Shown piece after piece: positions 16,558-25,317 of a stretch of 64,000 nt of DNA. Positions within the stretch are counted from its first letter, which is position 1. The number at the start of each line of letters is the position of its first letter. This stretch comes from Methylocaldum sp. 14B (GTDB lineage: Bacteria > Pseudomonadota > Gammaproteobacteria > Methylococcales > Methylococcaceae). The notes under the pieces are model-generated. The model had not been told where the DNA came from. It was given only the letters and a program-made list of their open reading frames with translations, and made no database searches. The stretch covers positions 1 through 64,000 of the forward strand of contig NZ_MSCV01000001.1 in the NCBI RefSeq assembly GCF_002005105.1. The letters run 5' to 3'. Both the position numbers and the translations under genes were made by a program.

Positions 16558-18494
16558 TGGCCACGAAGCAAACAGTTGTCGTAAGCGAGTTTCCCAGCAG
16601 CGCGCACCCGGTCGGACATTGGCGCAATCTGTTTTGGTGGATAGCCTTGGCCGTCACGGTGACAGCGATTCTGCAAGGTGTGGAATACATGTCTAGCGCG
16701 TCGTCCTCACCCCCGCCGGCCCCGATTATGGCTGGACAGGAGAGAGAAGCGTTCGTCGCGCTGGTGTTCGGCAAGATCAGCTCCTCGCGCGACTCCGCGA
16801 TTCCGACGGAGTCATTCCGGGCTGATATGACAGCTTTGAAAAAGGCCGGTTATTCCACGGTGCGGCTCGCACAAGTGCGCCGGTGGCAGCTTGATGACGA
16901 GGCTGCGCTGCCGGAAAAACCTCTGTTGCTGACATTCGACGAAGCGTACAGGGAAACCCTGGAGACCGCGGACGAGGTGTTCGCGTCCGTGGGCATGACG
17001 GGAGTCGTATTCGTCAATCCGAGCTTGCTGGATCAGGCCAATATCCACATGGTTTCTTGGCACAGACTCAAACAGCTGGTCAAGAGCGGTCGCTGGGAAG
17101 TGGGCGTATCCGGCTGTCAGGATTCCGGTGTTGGAGGCTTTACATCGACCGAAGTTCTGGCGCAGAGATACGCCCGAGAGCGCAAGGTACTGGAGCAGAG
17201 GCTCGGACAGCCCATTATCGCCGCGGATTGTTCGCGTGCCTGGAACGCGGATCAGAGCGGCGAAGCCGACATCTGGCCCCAGACCTTGAAAGCGGCGTCT
17301 CTTTCCGTGGGTTTTGTTACCGGTCTTTGGGGAGCCAACTACCGGGATGACCCCTGGTCCGGTCTCAGACGAATTCGGGTGTCGAAGGAGTGGAGCGAAG
17401 CGGATCTGCTCGCTCGGCTCGAAGCCCATGCACCGCGCCGGAAGCCTTTCATCGATCACTTTCAAGCCGCTCGTTCTGCCCCGGACTGGGTGGTGGACAG
17501 AGGCGAAATCGCCATCGAGGATGGCGCGCTTCGGGTGGCCAGCAAGGAGGGAGAGCAGGGGGCGCTGGTCATGCTCGGCGGCACGGAGCATTGGCAAAAT
17601 GCCGGCGTGGAAGTGCAACTCGAGGGACAACCGCAAGGTCAATTTTGGATTTCCTTGCGGCAACGACAAGGCGAGCCGTTCGTCCGGCTGGGCGTTTCCG
17701 AGGGGCTGGCTCTGCTCCAGGCACGCAATAAGGACGGTAGCTTCAATCAACTCGCGAGTCGGGAAGTGCTTTCAGGGACTATCACCTTAGCGTTGCGAGT
17801 CGTTGATTCCCGAGTGGTCGCATCGGTAAACGGACGTCCGCTGTTAAAGCGGCCGGCCGAGATGCCTGCGGGATCCGATTACGGTCCCTTAACGCTCGCG
17901 GTCTGGAACGAAAGCGATGAGGATCCGGCGGGCGCGGGCAGCGCATCCGTGCGCCTGAACTGGGTAAAGGCAGAACCGTTGCCGCAAAAATACGGGATCG
18001 TGGCCGCGATACCCGGGGCAGCCGCCTGGACAAAGCTTCGCCGCGAAGTCGATGATCTTTACATGCTCAGCCCAAAGTATTTCACCTGGGCGAGCGGGGG
18101 CACGCATAAAGAGGTAGAGAATCGCGACCTTGCCGTGGAGATCTTCGCCCGCCATCATCGGCTCAAGTTTTTGCCGGCCTTGATCCTTGAGGACAACATT
18201 CGGTCATCCGAGACCGTCGCGCTGGCCGAGCAGGCATTGAATTGGGCGGCAGACCCAGCATTCGACGGCCTGAACATCATCATGAAACGCTCCACCGCCG
18301 GGGATCGGCAATCGAAAGACTTTCTCGCCAATCTCGACGCGCGCATGGCGGCGAAGGGCAAGATCTTGGCCGTCACCATGGTTGGCGACATAGGGCAGGA
18401 CGTATTCTCTCTCAGCCGCGACGACTTGGTGCTGGTGAAGGATGGGGGCAACATAGTCTCTGAAGATGAATATACCGTGGCTTCTGTGCCGTGA
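16557..18494 (+). CDS. Membrane-anchored PgaB-like protein with altered catalytic motifs
   Basis: This 645-residue protein is coupled to the synthase gene (TGATG). It has one membrane anchor (about 22-44), then a NodB/PgaB-like deacetylase fold (about 65-320), a beta-sandwich/LamG-like segment (about 325-480) and a C-terminal segment resembling the glycoside-hydrolase half of PgaB (about 485-645). In the deacetylase half the metal motif TFDD reads TFDE (126-129), and the zinc histidine pair is absent where expected (EVGVSGCQDSG, about 181-191). In the C-terminal half the strand FDGLNIIMKRS lacks the acidic residues expected of an active barrel. It may be a structural or chain-binding pseudoenzyme. 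The domain calls are pattern-based. Confidence 0.72.
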   Translation: MATKQTVVVSEFPSSAHPVGHWRNLFWWIALAVTVTAILQGVEYMSSASSSPPPAPIMAGQEREAFVALVFGKISSSRDSAIPTESFRADMTALKKAGYSTVRLAQVRRWQLDDEAALPEKPLLLTFDEAYRETLETADEVFASVGMTGVVFVNPSLLDQANIHMVSWHRLKQLVKSGRWEVGVSGCQDSGVGGFTSTEVLAQRYARERKVLEQRLGQPIIAADCSRAWNADQSGEADIWPQTLKAASLSVGFVTGLWGANYRDDPWSGLRRIRVSKEWSEADLLARLEAHAPRRKPFIDHFQAARSAPDWVVDRGEIAIEDGALRVASKEGEQGALVMLGGTEHWQNAGVEVQLEGQPQGQFWISLRQRQGEPFVRLGVSEGLALLQARNKDGSFNQLASREVLSGTITLALRVVDSRVVASVNGRPLLKRPAEMPAGSDYGPLTLAVWNESDEDPAGAGSASVRLNWVKAEPLPQKYGIVAAIPGAAAWTKLRREVDDLYMLSPKYFTWASGGTHKEVENRDLAVEIFARHHRLKFLPALILEDNIRSSETVALAEQALNWAADPAFDGLNIIMKRSTAGDRQSKDFLANLDARMAAKGKILAVTMVGDIGQDVFSLSRDDLVLVKDGGNIVSEDEYTVASVP

Positions 18495-18604
18495 CGGCAG
18501 TCGGAGCCACGGGAAACGTGGCGCAGAAAATTTCCAATGGCACAGATCTTGGCAAGCAGATGAAACAAATCATCGGATTCATCGTATTGGACAGCCAGCG
18601 GTAA
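18491..18604 (+). CDS. Possible coupled small ORF, 37 codons
   Basis: A GTG-started frame overlaps the stop of the PgaB-like gene by 4 bp (GTGA) and encodes a peptide ending KQMKQIIGFIVLDSQR. The overlap and the protein-like composition suggest either a translated small peptide or the remnant of a longer C-terminus cut off by a frameshift. There is no independent support. Confidence 0.22.
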   Translation: MTAVGATGNVAQKISNGTDLGKQMKQIIGFIVLDSQR

Positions 18605-18704
18605 AGTATGGCTATAATCGGATAGGCAGTCGGCTGGACACGGGCTGTCGGTACGAGTGGATGAGGGTAGCGGTGTCGGCTATCCAAGAAGAGGAGGTCA
18701 AATA

Positions 18705-19058
18705 ATGAAAAGCTTGTCGATCTTAAGGACGATGACTGTGGGGAAGACTTCGGTTGGAGCAGTAGGCAGGCCAAGGAGGAAAAGGAAAGTACTGTCGATT
18801 CTCGATCTACCGCTGGCGGGGCTGCCGCCTATCGCAGCCGCCATACTCCTCGCCCGCGATGCCTCTCGCGGCGTCTCATCATTACCATTCTTATTCTCCG
18901 GGCGGGCACGCAATGTGCTGCCTCAGCGCACGCCCCCTGCCGCTGCGCGTCCGGTTTCCGGGGACTTTTGCCGGGCGGCGCCTCATGGATCGATTGCCAG
19001 CGTCCGGCGACGATCCCCCCGGCGATCTTGTATGACTTCAGCGCTCGGGATTCAGTGA
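18705..19058 (+). CDS. Hypothetical small basic protein, possibly frameshifted
   Basis: This 117-codon frame has a strong ribosome site (GAGGAGG, 8 bp before ATG). It begins MKSLSILRTMTVGKTSVGAV, then a basic stretch (GRPRRKRK), a hydrophobic stretch (DLPLAGLPPIAAAILLA) and a low-complexity tail. In the next frame a different peptide with a signal-like stretch (RRLIITILIL) runs on to 19216, so the gene may be broken by a frameshift. No family was recognised. It lies between the PgaB-like gene and the TPR-deacetylase-barrel gene. Confidence 0.35.
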   Translation: MKSLSILRTMTVGKTSVGAVGRPRRKRKVLSILDLPLAGLPPIAAAILLARDASRGVSSLPFLFSGRARNVLPQRTPPAAARPVSGDFCRAAPHGSIASVRRRSPRRSCMTSALGIQ

Positions 19059-19232
19059 AGTCCATCTCTGCGCTTGCGCATCCGCGGCGGCTAGCCGTCG
19101 CGGATGCGCAAGCGAATGACAACGGCCGGATTGCCGTTGGCTTTTCATCGCTGTGTGATGCTTGCTGTATCCGCGCGGTGAATCCGGCTCCGTTGCTCGA
19201 TACGAATTCAAACTAAGAAGAGTCAGCGTGTG

Positions 19233-22200
19233 ATGTTAGGGAACTGTCATTTCTTCGGCCCGTCGGCCGCAAGCCTCATCTTCGAACGTGTATTGCTCAG
19301 CCTGATCGCCCTCGTATTCGCGGCCGCAGTTACAGCAGAGGAGTCGACTTCCGAATCCGCCGACACGGTTTTGAACCGTGCCGATGCGCTCTATTCCGAG
19401 AAGAAGTATGAAGACGCTCGCCGCGAGTACGAGCGGGCGATCGCGATCGATAAAGGCTCGGTGGCGGCTTGGCGGGGGCTCGCTTGGAGCTATTGGGCGC
19501 TGGGCGAGAAGACGCGTGCTTATAAAATCTGGACGGATCTTTTCGCGGCCTTTCCCGACGATGTGTCGATTCTGTTGGCTTTGGGCAAGGCCTGTGAGCA
19601 GGATCGCCATTGGGACCGGGCGCTTGATTATTATTCGCGGGTAATGAAAAACGATCCGGAAGAGGAACAGGCTCATCTCGGAAGGGCGCGGATTTTTTTG
19701 GCCCAGCGAGCGTATAAGCCTGCCGAGCGGGAGATTCGGGCCGTGATGAAGCGTGCTCCTGCGGATGCCGCAGTGAGCTCGCTTCTTGCCGATGCCTTGA
19801 TAGGCCAGCAGCGGTACAAAGACGCCGAGGAGATCTTGAGACCCTTGGTAAAGGCGGAACCGGTGCCGGCAAACCAGCGGCGTCTTGGCCACACCCTGGC
19901 CGAGCTCGGCCGATATGAGGAAGCGGCCGAATATTACAGAAAATGTCTTCAGATTCAGCGTGACGATGATTTGGTCGCGGGTTGGCGTCAGTTGGGCTCA
20001 AAGCTTAGGCGGCTCGGACAGCATCAGCGGGCCTATGAGATTTGGCGCGGTCTTTTGAAGGATTTTCCGGGCGACGTACCGACTCTTTTGGCGTTCGGCC
20101 GGGCTAGCGAGCAGGACCAGCTTTTGTCTCAGGCGCTCGATTATTACGCGCAGGTGGTGCAAAAAGCACCGGGGGACGAAGCGGCGCACCTCGGCAGAGC
20201 AAGGATTTTCTCGGCGCAGAAGGATTATGCTTCGGCCGAGCGAGAGATCAGGTCCATCCTGGATCGCTCGCCCGAGAATGTGGAAGCCAAACTGGCTCTC
20301 GTCGAGAACTTGACCTCTACCGGAAATCGGAAGGAGGCGGAGGCCATTTTACGATCGCTGGTGGAACTTGATCACGCCCCCGAGCATTTGCGCCGCCTAG
20401 GCACCCTATTGGCCGATCTCGGGAGAAATGAGGAGTCGATTGCCTATCTGAAACAGAGTCTGCAGGCTTCGCCCGACGATTATCTGGCGACATTGGGTCT
20501 TGCCCACGCGTATTGGAATGAGCATCGGTACGATGAAGCCGTCGAAGTCCTGAAACGCTATTTGGCAGCCCATCCCGAGAAGGATGTCGCCCGCGCGAGG
20601 CTCGCCGAGCACTATACCGCGCTCGGTAATTGGGAGCGGGCGGAGTCGGAGTGGAGATTCCTCGTTGCCAAGCATCCGGAAGACAGTAAATGGACAATCA
20701 GGCTTGCTCGGCTTCTGGTTTGGGCAGGGCGTCATGAGGACGCGGTACGGCTCGCCAAGCAGGTCCTCGAGCAAGAACCGGACAATGTAAATGCCTTAGG
20801 CCTGATTGCAGATGATGCCGTCTACTCCGGAGACACCGAGGCTGGCGTTCGCTGGCTTACGCGGCTGACCGCCGTCGCGCCATCTCCGGACCGGTTGATC
20901 CAGCTCGGAAATCTGCATCTTGAACTGGCTGGGCGCCTCGACAAAGAGGGTAAGCAGGAGGCTTCTGCCATTCATTACGCGGTGGCGCTTCAGGAATTCG
21001 AGCATGCCGTGGCACTGGATCCGATCAAGAGCGGAGGGCCGATAGAGCTCATAGAGGCAAAACGTTTGCGGGGACAGATCGCCGAGGCCGTCGAGCTCGC
21101 CGAACAGCTTCATGCGAAGTATCCGAATTCTGGCCGTACGCTCCATCAGCTGGTCAATGCGTATTGGGGGCAGGGCGATTTTTCTGCCGCGCGCGATATG
21201 CTTGAAGTGATGGAACCGCTATATCCGGGCAAAGTCACCCTACAGCAGAATCTGGCCAAGTTGACGTTTTATAGCGGCGAACAGGGCCGCGCATTGGAGG
21301 CGCTGAACGCACTTTATGAAAACACCGAATCGCCGAGCATTCCGGTTCTTCTCTATCACGGTATCACCGGCTCGAATCGAGAGGATACGGTGCCACAGAG
21401 GCAATTCCGAGACCAGCTGATCGCGCTCAAGAAGGAAGGTTATCAATCCATCACCATGGATCAGCTTCTCGATTTTCTCGAGAAAAAAGATGTGAATCTG
21501 CCCCCTAAACCGATACTCATCACCTTCGATGATGCTCGCTCGGACAGTTTTCGGAATGCGGATCCGGTTCTCGCGGAGACCGGATTCAAGGCAACGATGT
21601 TCGTGCCGGTGGCGGATGTTGCCACCCGCGGCGCCTATACCGTCGCCTGGCCGGAAATCAGGCGCTACTTTGCGACGGGACGTTGGGATATGCAATGTCA
21701 CAGTACCGAAGGACAGCACTATGTGCCCGTCGATAAGGACGGCCATTTGGGAAGGTTTCTGGTCAACCGAATGTGGCTGGACGGGGAGGGCCGACTGGAA
21801 ACCTATGAGGAGTACGCCGCTCGGATCGAAGCGGATTATCGCGACTGCCGGGATGTTCTGAGTCGGGAAGTGCCGGGTTCGAAGATTATCGCCTTTTCGT
21901 TTCCCTACAGCGACCAAGGACATAAATCGCTGTCCAATGAGCCTGCCGCTTTCAAGCTCAACCGGGAGCTTCCGGAAAAATATTTTCGGATGGCCTTTCA
22001 CGTGGAGAATGACTATCTCCTGACCAGGAATTCTCCTCGATTCTATCTCCCACGGTTTGAAGTTCCGCGCGAGTACACCGGAAACGATCTTGTTGCGCGC
22101 TTGAAGGCCATTGATCCTATCGCATCGACCTCTAATGAGTTGGCGTTGCTTTACGCCAGTGCGGGCCGATATTCGCAAGCCATGGAGATCTTCGATCGGT

Positions 22201-23288
22201 TAGGGCGGGAAGGGGCGATGGACGATGCGGAACTGCTCGTCAGGACGGGAAAAGTGCTTCGGTGGAGCGGAGATCATGCGGGTGCTCGCGAGCGTTTGGA
22301 GAAGGCGGCGGTTCTTCGTCCGAATGACCCGGTGATTCGCTACGAGCTAGCCGAGCTAGACCGCCGTCTCAGACCCATTATGCAAATCGAGGGACTGTAC
22401 TTTGAAGACAACTCGGATCGGTCGTACTTCAGCATTGCGCCATCCGTGAATTACGGTATTTCGGACAGACTTTCCTTCTGGGGCTATTACAGATACATCG
22501 ATTTCGATCAGACCGTCGATTTGAGGCCGTCAGGAACGGGCGGAGCGCCGGTGGAAACGGACTTTCAGGCGGTAGGCCACCAATTCGAGGGCAAACTGCG
22601 GTATGAGCTGAACGAGCTGGGGCCGCGTTCGGCGATCGCATTTTCGGCGGGGGCTGCCGGTTTCTCGAGCCGATCGTCTCCCGCCGGTTCCCCAGACTCC
22701 TCTCCGACCTACCCGTTGGGCTCGATTCATTTCAATACCGGCATAGGCGATAACGTCGATTTCTCGATCGGAGCCGATCACAGCTATGTCAACACGGCGG
22801 GCGCCATAGCCAACCATATCTCGTTTTTCAGGGCCGTAGGCGGATTCAAGCTCAGGGCCTTGGATACGCTCAGCTTAGCGGCCAACCATTATTTCTTCTC
22901 TTATAGCGATAACAACGAGCGTAACCGGACTGAAGTTCTTATCGAAAACAGGTTTTGGAAAGATCCGGACTTTAGCATAGGCGCACAGTTCACCTTCGAC
23001 GATACGCGTAAAATGAGCGACTTGTTCTGGACACCGGACAACTATTTCGGATTGATGGCGCCTTTCAGCTTAAGAACCCGGCTCGGCGATGCCGTCTCCG
23101 CAGAGGTCACCGTGGCTCCGGGTGTTGGCAAAGAAGCCGGCACCGATTTTAGTTTTCAGCTGAGTGCGGGTGGCAGTGTCAAATGGAACGTGGCCGACAA
23201 CTTTAGTTTGTATGTAACGGCTTCGAGGTACGAGGCTGCGACCTATTCTAACTTTGCTGCCATCGCCGGCGCCTTGATCGAGTTTTGA
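19233..23288 (+). CDS. TPR - polysaccharide deacetylase - TPR - outer-membrane beta-barrel fusion (PgaA/PgaB-like)
   Basis: This 1351-residue protein has an N-terminal signal sequence (hydrophobic about 16-34), about 650 residues of tetratricopeptide repeats (first ADALYSEKKYEDARREYERA), then a polysaccharide deacetylase domain (about 700-940) beginning IPVLLYHGITGS. The catalytic motif TFDDA (about 764-768) and two histidines in HSTEGQH (about 823 and 829) are present. More TPRs follow (about 960-1045) and a C-terminal beta-barrel of about 300 residues ending in phenylalanine (AGALIEF), typical of outer-membrane proteins. PgaA normally has only TPRs and a barrel and exports de-N-acetylated poly-GlcNAc; here a deacetylase is inserted. 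The ATG at 19233 is preferred over the adjacent GTG at 19230. Confidence 0.82.
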   Translation: MLGNCHFFGPSAASLIFERVLLSLIALVFAAAVTAEESTSESADTVLNRADALYSEKKYEDARREYERAIAIDKGSVAAWRGLAWSYWALGEKTRAYKIWTDLFAAFPDDVSILLALGKACEQDRHWDRALDYYSRVMKNDPEEEQAHLGRARIFLAQRAYKPAEREIRAVMKRAPADAAVSSLLADALIGQQRYKDAEEILRPLVKAEPVPANQRRLGHTLAELGRYEEAAEYYRKCLQIQRDDDLVAGWRQLGSKLRRLGQHQRAYEIWRGLLKDFPGDVPTLLAFGRASEQDQLLSQALDYYAQVVQKAPGDEAAHLGRARIFSAQKDYASAEREIRSILDRSPENVEAKLALVENLTSTGNRKEAEAILRSLVELDHAPEHLRRLGTLLADLGRNEESIAYLKQSLQASPDDYLATLGLAHAYWNEHRYDEAVEVLKRYLAAHPEKDVARARLAEHYTALGNWERAESEWRFLVAKHPEDSKWTIRLARLLVWAGRHEDAVRLAKQVLEQEPDNVNALGLIADDAVYSGDTEAGVRWLTRLTAVAPSPDRLIQLGNLHLELAGRLDKEGKQEASAIHYAVALQEFEHAVALDPIKSGGPIELIEAKRLRGQIAEAVELAEQLHAKYPNSGRTLHQLVNAYWGQGDFSAARDMLEVMEPLYPGKVTLQQNLAKLTFYSGEQGRALEALNALYENTESPSIPVLLYHGITGSNREDTVPQRQFRDQLIALKKEGYQSITMDQLLDFLEKKDVNLPPKPILITFDDARSDSFRNADPVLAETGFKATMFVPVADVATRGAYTVAWPEIRRYFATGRWDMQCHSTEGQHYVPVDKDGHLGRFLVNRMWLDGEGRLETYEEYAARIEADYRDCRDVLSREVPGSKIIAFSFPYSDQGHKSLSNEPAAFKLNRELPEKYFRMAFHVENDYLLTRNSPRFYLPRFEVPREYTGNDLVARLKAIDPIASTSNELALLYASAGRYSQAMEIFDRLGREGAMDDAELLVRTGKVLRWSGDHAGARERLEKAAVLRPNDPVIRYELAELDRRLRPIMQIEGLYFEDNSDRSYFSIAPSVNYGISDRLSFWGYYRYIDFDQTVDLRPSGTGGAPVETDFQAVGHQFEGKLRYELNELGPRSAIAFSAGAAGFSSRSSPAGSPDSSPTYPLGSIHFNTGIGDNVDFSIGADHSYVNTAGAIANHISFFRAVGGFKLRALDTLSLAANHYFFSYSDNNERNRTEVLIENRFWKDPDFSIGAQFTFDDTRKMSDLFWTPDNYFGLMAPFSLRTRLGDAVSAEVTVAPGVGKEAGTDFSFQLSAGGSVKWNVADNFSLYVTASRYEAATYSNFAAIAGALIEF

Positions 23289-23367
23289 CACTCATTCCGA
23301 CGGGCTGTATCTGAAGGATTTTTATCGGCTTCAAGGGACAATTGACTAGGAATAGGATCAATCAGAC

Positions 23368-24303
23368 ATGGACGCAGTGAGCTTGTTCAAACCTTTAACC
23401 ATGTTCGTTGCCGCGGTCGGGATGATTGCTGCACCTTCGGCCTCGGGATTTTCGGACGGATTCGATAGCGATGTCGTGCTTTATGAGACGGCCGACATGA
23501 GCGACAGTAACGACAACGATTGGTGGCTGAACTCCGGGGCCTATTTCTACCGGTCAGGCGGAATAGGAATGACCGTGCAGGGAAAGCTTGCCGACGATGA
23601 TCAGTGGCGGTTGCTGTATGCCACGACCAATCCGGTCGATACCGATGATGGGTATCGGCCACAAAATATATTCCGCCTAGTCACACGATCGAAATTCAAG
23701 AATTTTACTCAACAAGTCTATTTCAATATCGAGCGGATCAATGCGTCGGGTAGTCCGAATCGGAACGAATCCAATGGAGTATTGTTTTTTCATCGATATC
23801 AGAACGGCGATAATCTGTATTACGCCGGAATACGTGTCGATGGTTATGCGGTAATCAAGAAAAAGCTCAACGGGAAATACTATACGCTGAAAACCGTAGG
23901 GATCTATCAGGGGGGATATGACCGCGTTTCTAAACCCAATCTTATTCCTACCAACCAATGGATTGGTTTGAGAACGGTTATATCGGACAATGCTGCCGGC
24001 AATGTCATCATTGCGCTTTATCTGAATGATCCTCTACTCGGGGCCGACTGGACCAAGGTGCTCGAGGTCGAAGATACGGGCTCCCCGGTCGCTCCGCTTC
24101 TGAACGAGGGTTATGCAGGCATCCGTACCGATTTCATGGATATCCGATTCGATCATTACGAGGCGATCGAGAAACAGGATATGGCCGACGCCGTCCACCG
24201 CAACGAGAGCACGACGCTATTCCGTGCAATCGGCGAGGCTCCGCTCCACCCCCCGAACGGCATTCCGTTCGTAGTAGCTTCCTTTGACCAAATCGGCCTG
24301 TAG
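23368..24303 (+). CDS. Secreted concanavalin-like beta-sandwich protein of the exopolysaccharide locus
   Basis: This 311-residue protein has a signal peptide ending near PSASG and then an all-beta fold (about 30-270), with segments such as IFRLVTRSKFKNFTQQVYFN, GVLFFHRYQNGDNLYYAGIR and GYAGIRTDFMDIRFDHYEAI. This pattern fits LamG/concanavalin-like carbohydrate-binding or lyase folds, but no catalytic motif was identified. The middle segment of the PgaB-like protein looks similar in style. It begins 79 bp after the barrel gene on the same strand. Its last ~29 codons overlap the 3' end of the convergent EAL gene, so the natural end may be near EAIEKQD and the tail may be a readthrough extension. 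Confidence 0.6.
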   Translation: MDAVSLFKPLTMFVAAVGMIAAPSASGFSDGFDSDVVLYETADMSDSNDNDWWLNSGAYFYRSGGIGMTVQGKLADDDQWRLLYATTNPVDTDDGYRPQNIFRLVTRSKFKNFTQQVYFNIERINASGSPNRNESNGVLFFHRYQNGDNLYYAGIRVDGYAVIKKKLNGKYYTLKTVGIYQGGYDRVSKPNLIPTNQWIGLRTVISDNAAGNVIIALYLNDPLLGADWTKVLEVEDTGSPVAPLLNEGYAGIRTDFMDIRFDHYEAIEKQDMADAVHRNESTTLFRAIGEAPLHPPNGIPFVVASFDQIGL

Positions 24304-25074
24304 CAGCTTCGCCACATCGGCATCGGCCTCGCTGTTGACGCCCTCGATCAATAACTGCGTATCAAGGCGGCGAACAGCCGACAGCAGGGAAGAGCGCCGT
24401 CGGTAATTCTCGGCATCGCGGGCCAATTTCGGGAAAAATCGGGTGTCGAACCGCACGAAATCTGGCGTGAAGCGGTAGAGGAATTCGATGCAATACCGTT
24501 CGAGGAAGCTTTCGCCTGCGCGGTCGTCGAATTTGATCGCGGTCGAGTAGCCGCGGTCGCGGTAGTTTCTCAGCCTTTCGAGCAACAGAATCAGATGGCG
24601 GTCGTAGATCGGGCTGACTTGCAGCGTGATGACCACGCGGCGGGTCGAGAGGCCGCAGCGTCGGATGATCTCTTCGAAATAAGCGCCATGGTCCCGTTTC
24701 ACGGCGAGGACATGGCGCGGGTGCACGTGCAGGAACAGGTGTCCGTCCTGGTGGGCGACCGGCAGGTAATTGAGCATGTGAACCGTGCGGGTCAGGCGGT
24801 CGAGGTTCACGATGTTGAGAGCTTCATCCGCGGCCGAGCTGTGAAGCGGCCGATTCGAACCATTCGTCTCGTCCGGTATGAACGAGGATGCGTCGTGGCC
24901 GATTACCAGCGACGGCGATTCGGCAAGCCGCACCGGCTGGAGAATACTGCCGACATGCAGATCCCCGAGATATCCTTCGACCCGCGTACCTTTAAGCCGG
25001 AGCGGCGGACTGTTAAGTCCTTGCTCTTCGGTGAAGCGCTGATTGAAATATTCCACGAGTTGTCGCAGAGGCAT
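24217..25074 (-). CDS. Degenerate EAL-domain protein
   Basis: This 285-residue soluble protein has an EAL phosphodiesterase fold. The conserved sites are altered: no EAL signature is visible near the start, the glutamate of the ExE-type motif is replaced (VVITLQVS), the DDFG loop reads KFDDRAGE, and the final glutamate motif reads LIEGVNS. It is therefore probably inactive as a c-di-GMP phosphodiesterase and may bind c-di-GMP or a protein partner instead. I chose the ATG at 25074, which has AAGGAG before it; the longer frame covers a dispersed repeat. It converges on the exopolysaccharide locus and overlaps its last gene by 87 bp. Confidence 0.75.
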   Translation of the reverse strand: MPLRQLVEYFNQRFTEEQGLNSPPLRLKGTRVEGYLGDLHVGSILQPVRLAESPSLVIGHDASSFIPDETNGSNRPLHSSAADEALNIVNLDRLTRTVHMLNYLPVAHQDGHLFLHVHPRHVLAVKRDHGAYFEEIIRRCGLSTRRVVITLQVSPIYDRHLILLLERLRNYRDRGYSTAIKFDDRAGESFLERYCIEFLYRFTPDFVRFDTRFFPKLARDAENYRRRSSLLSAVRRLDTQLLIEGVNSEADADVAKLLQADLVKGSYYERNAVRGVERSLADCTE

Positions 25075-25124
25075 GGGAAAGCTCCTTTGCATAAGGAAGC
25101 TCTGAACAAGTGGATTCCGTTCAT

Positions 25125-25160
25125 GGTTCGACAAGCTCAGGACAGGCCTGTCGAAGGACT
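25125..25160. repeat. TTCGACAAGCTCAGGACAGG dispersed repeat
   Basis: The segment GTTCGACAAGCTCAGGACAG followed by GCCTGTCGAA forms an interrupted palindrome. A near-identical copy lies inside the repeat at 61068-61185. This unit sits in the leader of the EAL gene. Confidence 0.6.
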
Positions 25161-25243
25161 TAATCAGAGATTCCATAAAGTAACCACAGAGGCGGCAGAC
25201 GGTCCCGGTCTGCCAGCGGGTTTAAGGCTCCCGCGGTCGGCAA

Positions 25244-25297
25244 GTAGGTCTGGAATCCTTTCCCGACGCTGTTGTCGGCAAGGGATTGCCGACCTAC
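25244..25297. repeat. REP-like palindromic repeat (GTAGGTC family)
   Basis: GTAGGTCTGGAATCCTTTCC pairs with GGCAAGGGATTGCCGACCTA across a short spacer. It is a variant of the unit at 5867, located between the sbp stop and the EAL gene and possibly attenuating transcription between them. Confidence 0.8.
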
Positions 25298-25317
25298 TCA
25301 GGCAAACCGGAAAACGC

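Noticed and set aside
23368-24303. A glycoside hydrolase or polysaccharide lyase with an assigned reaction
   Set aside because: Only a general beta-sandwich pattern is visible; I could not identify catalytic residues, so no enzyme activity is claimed.
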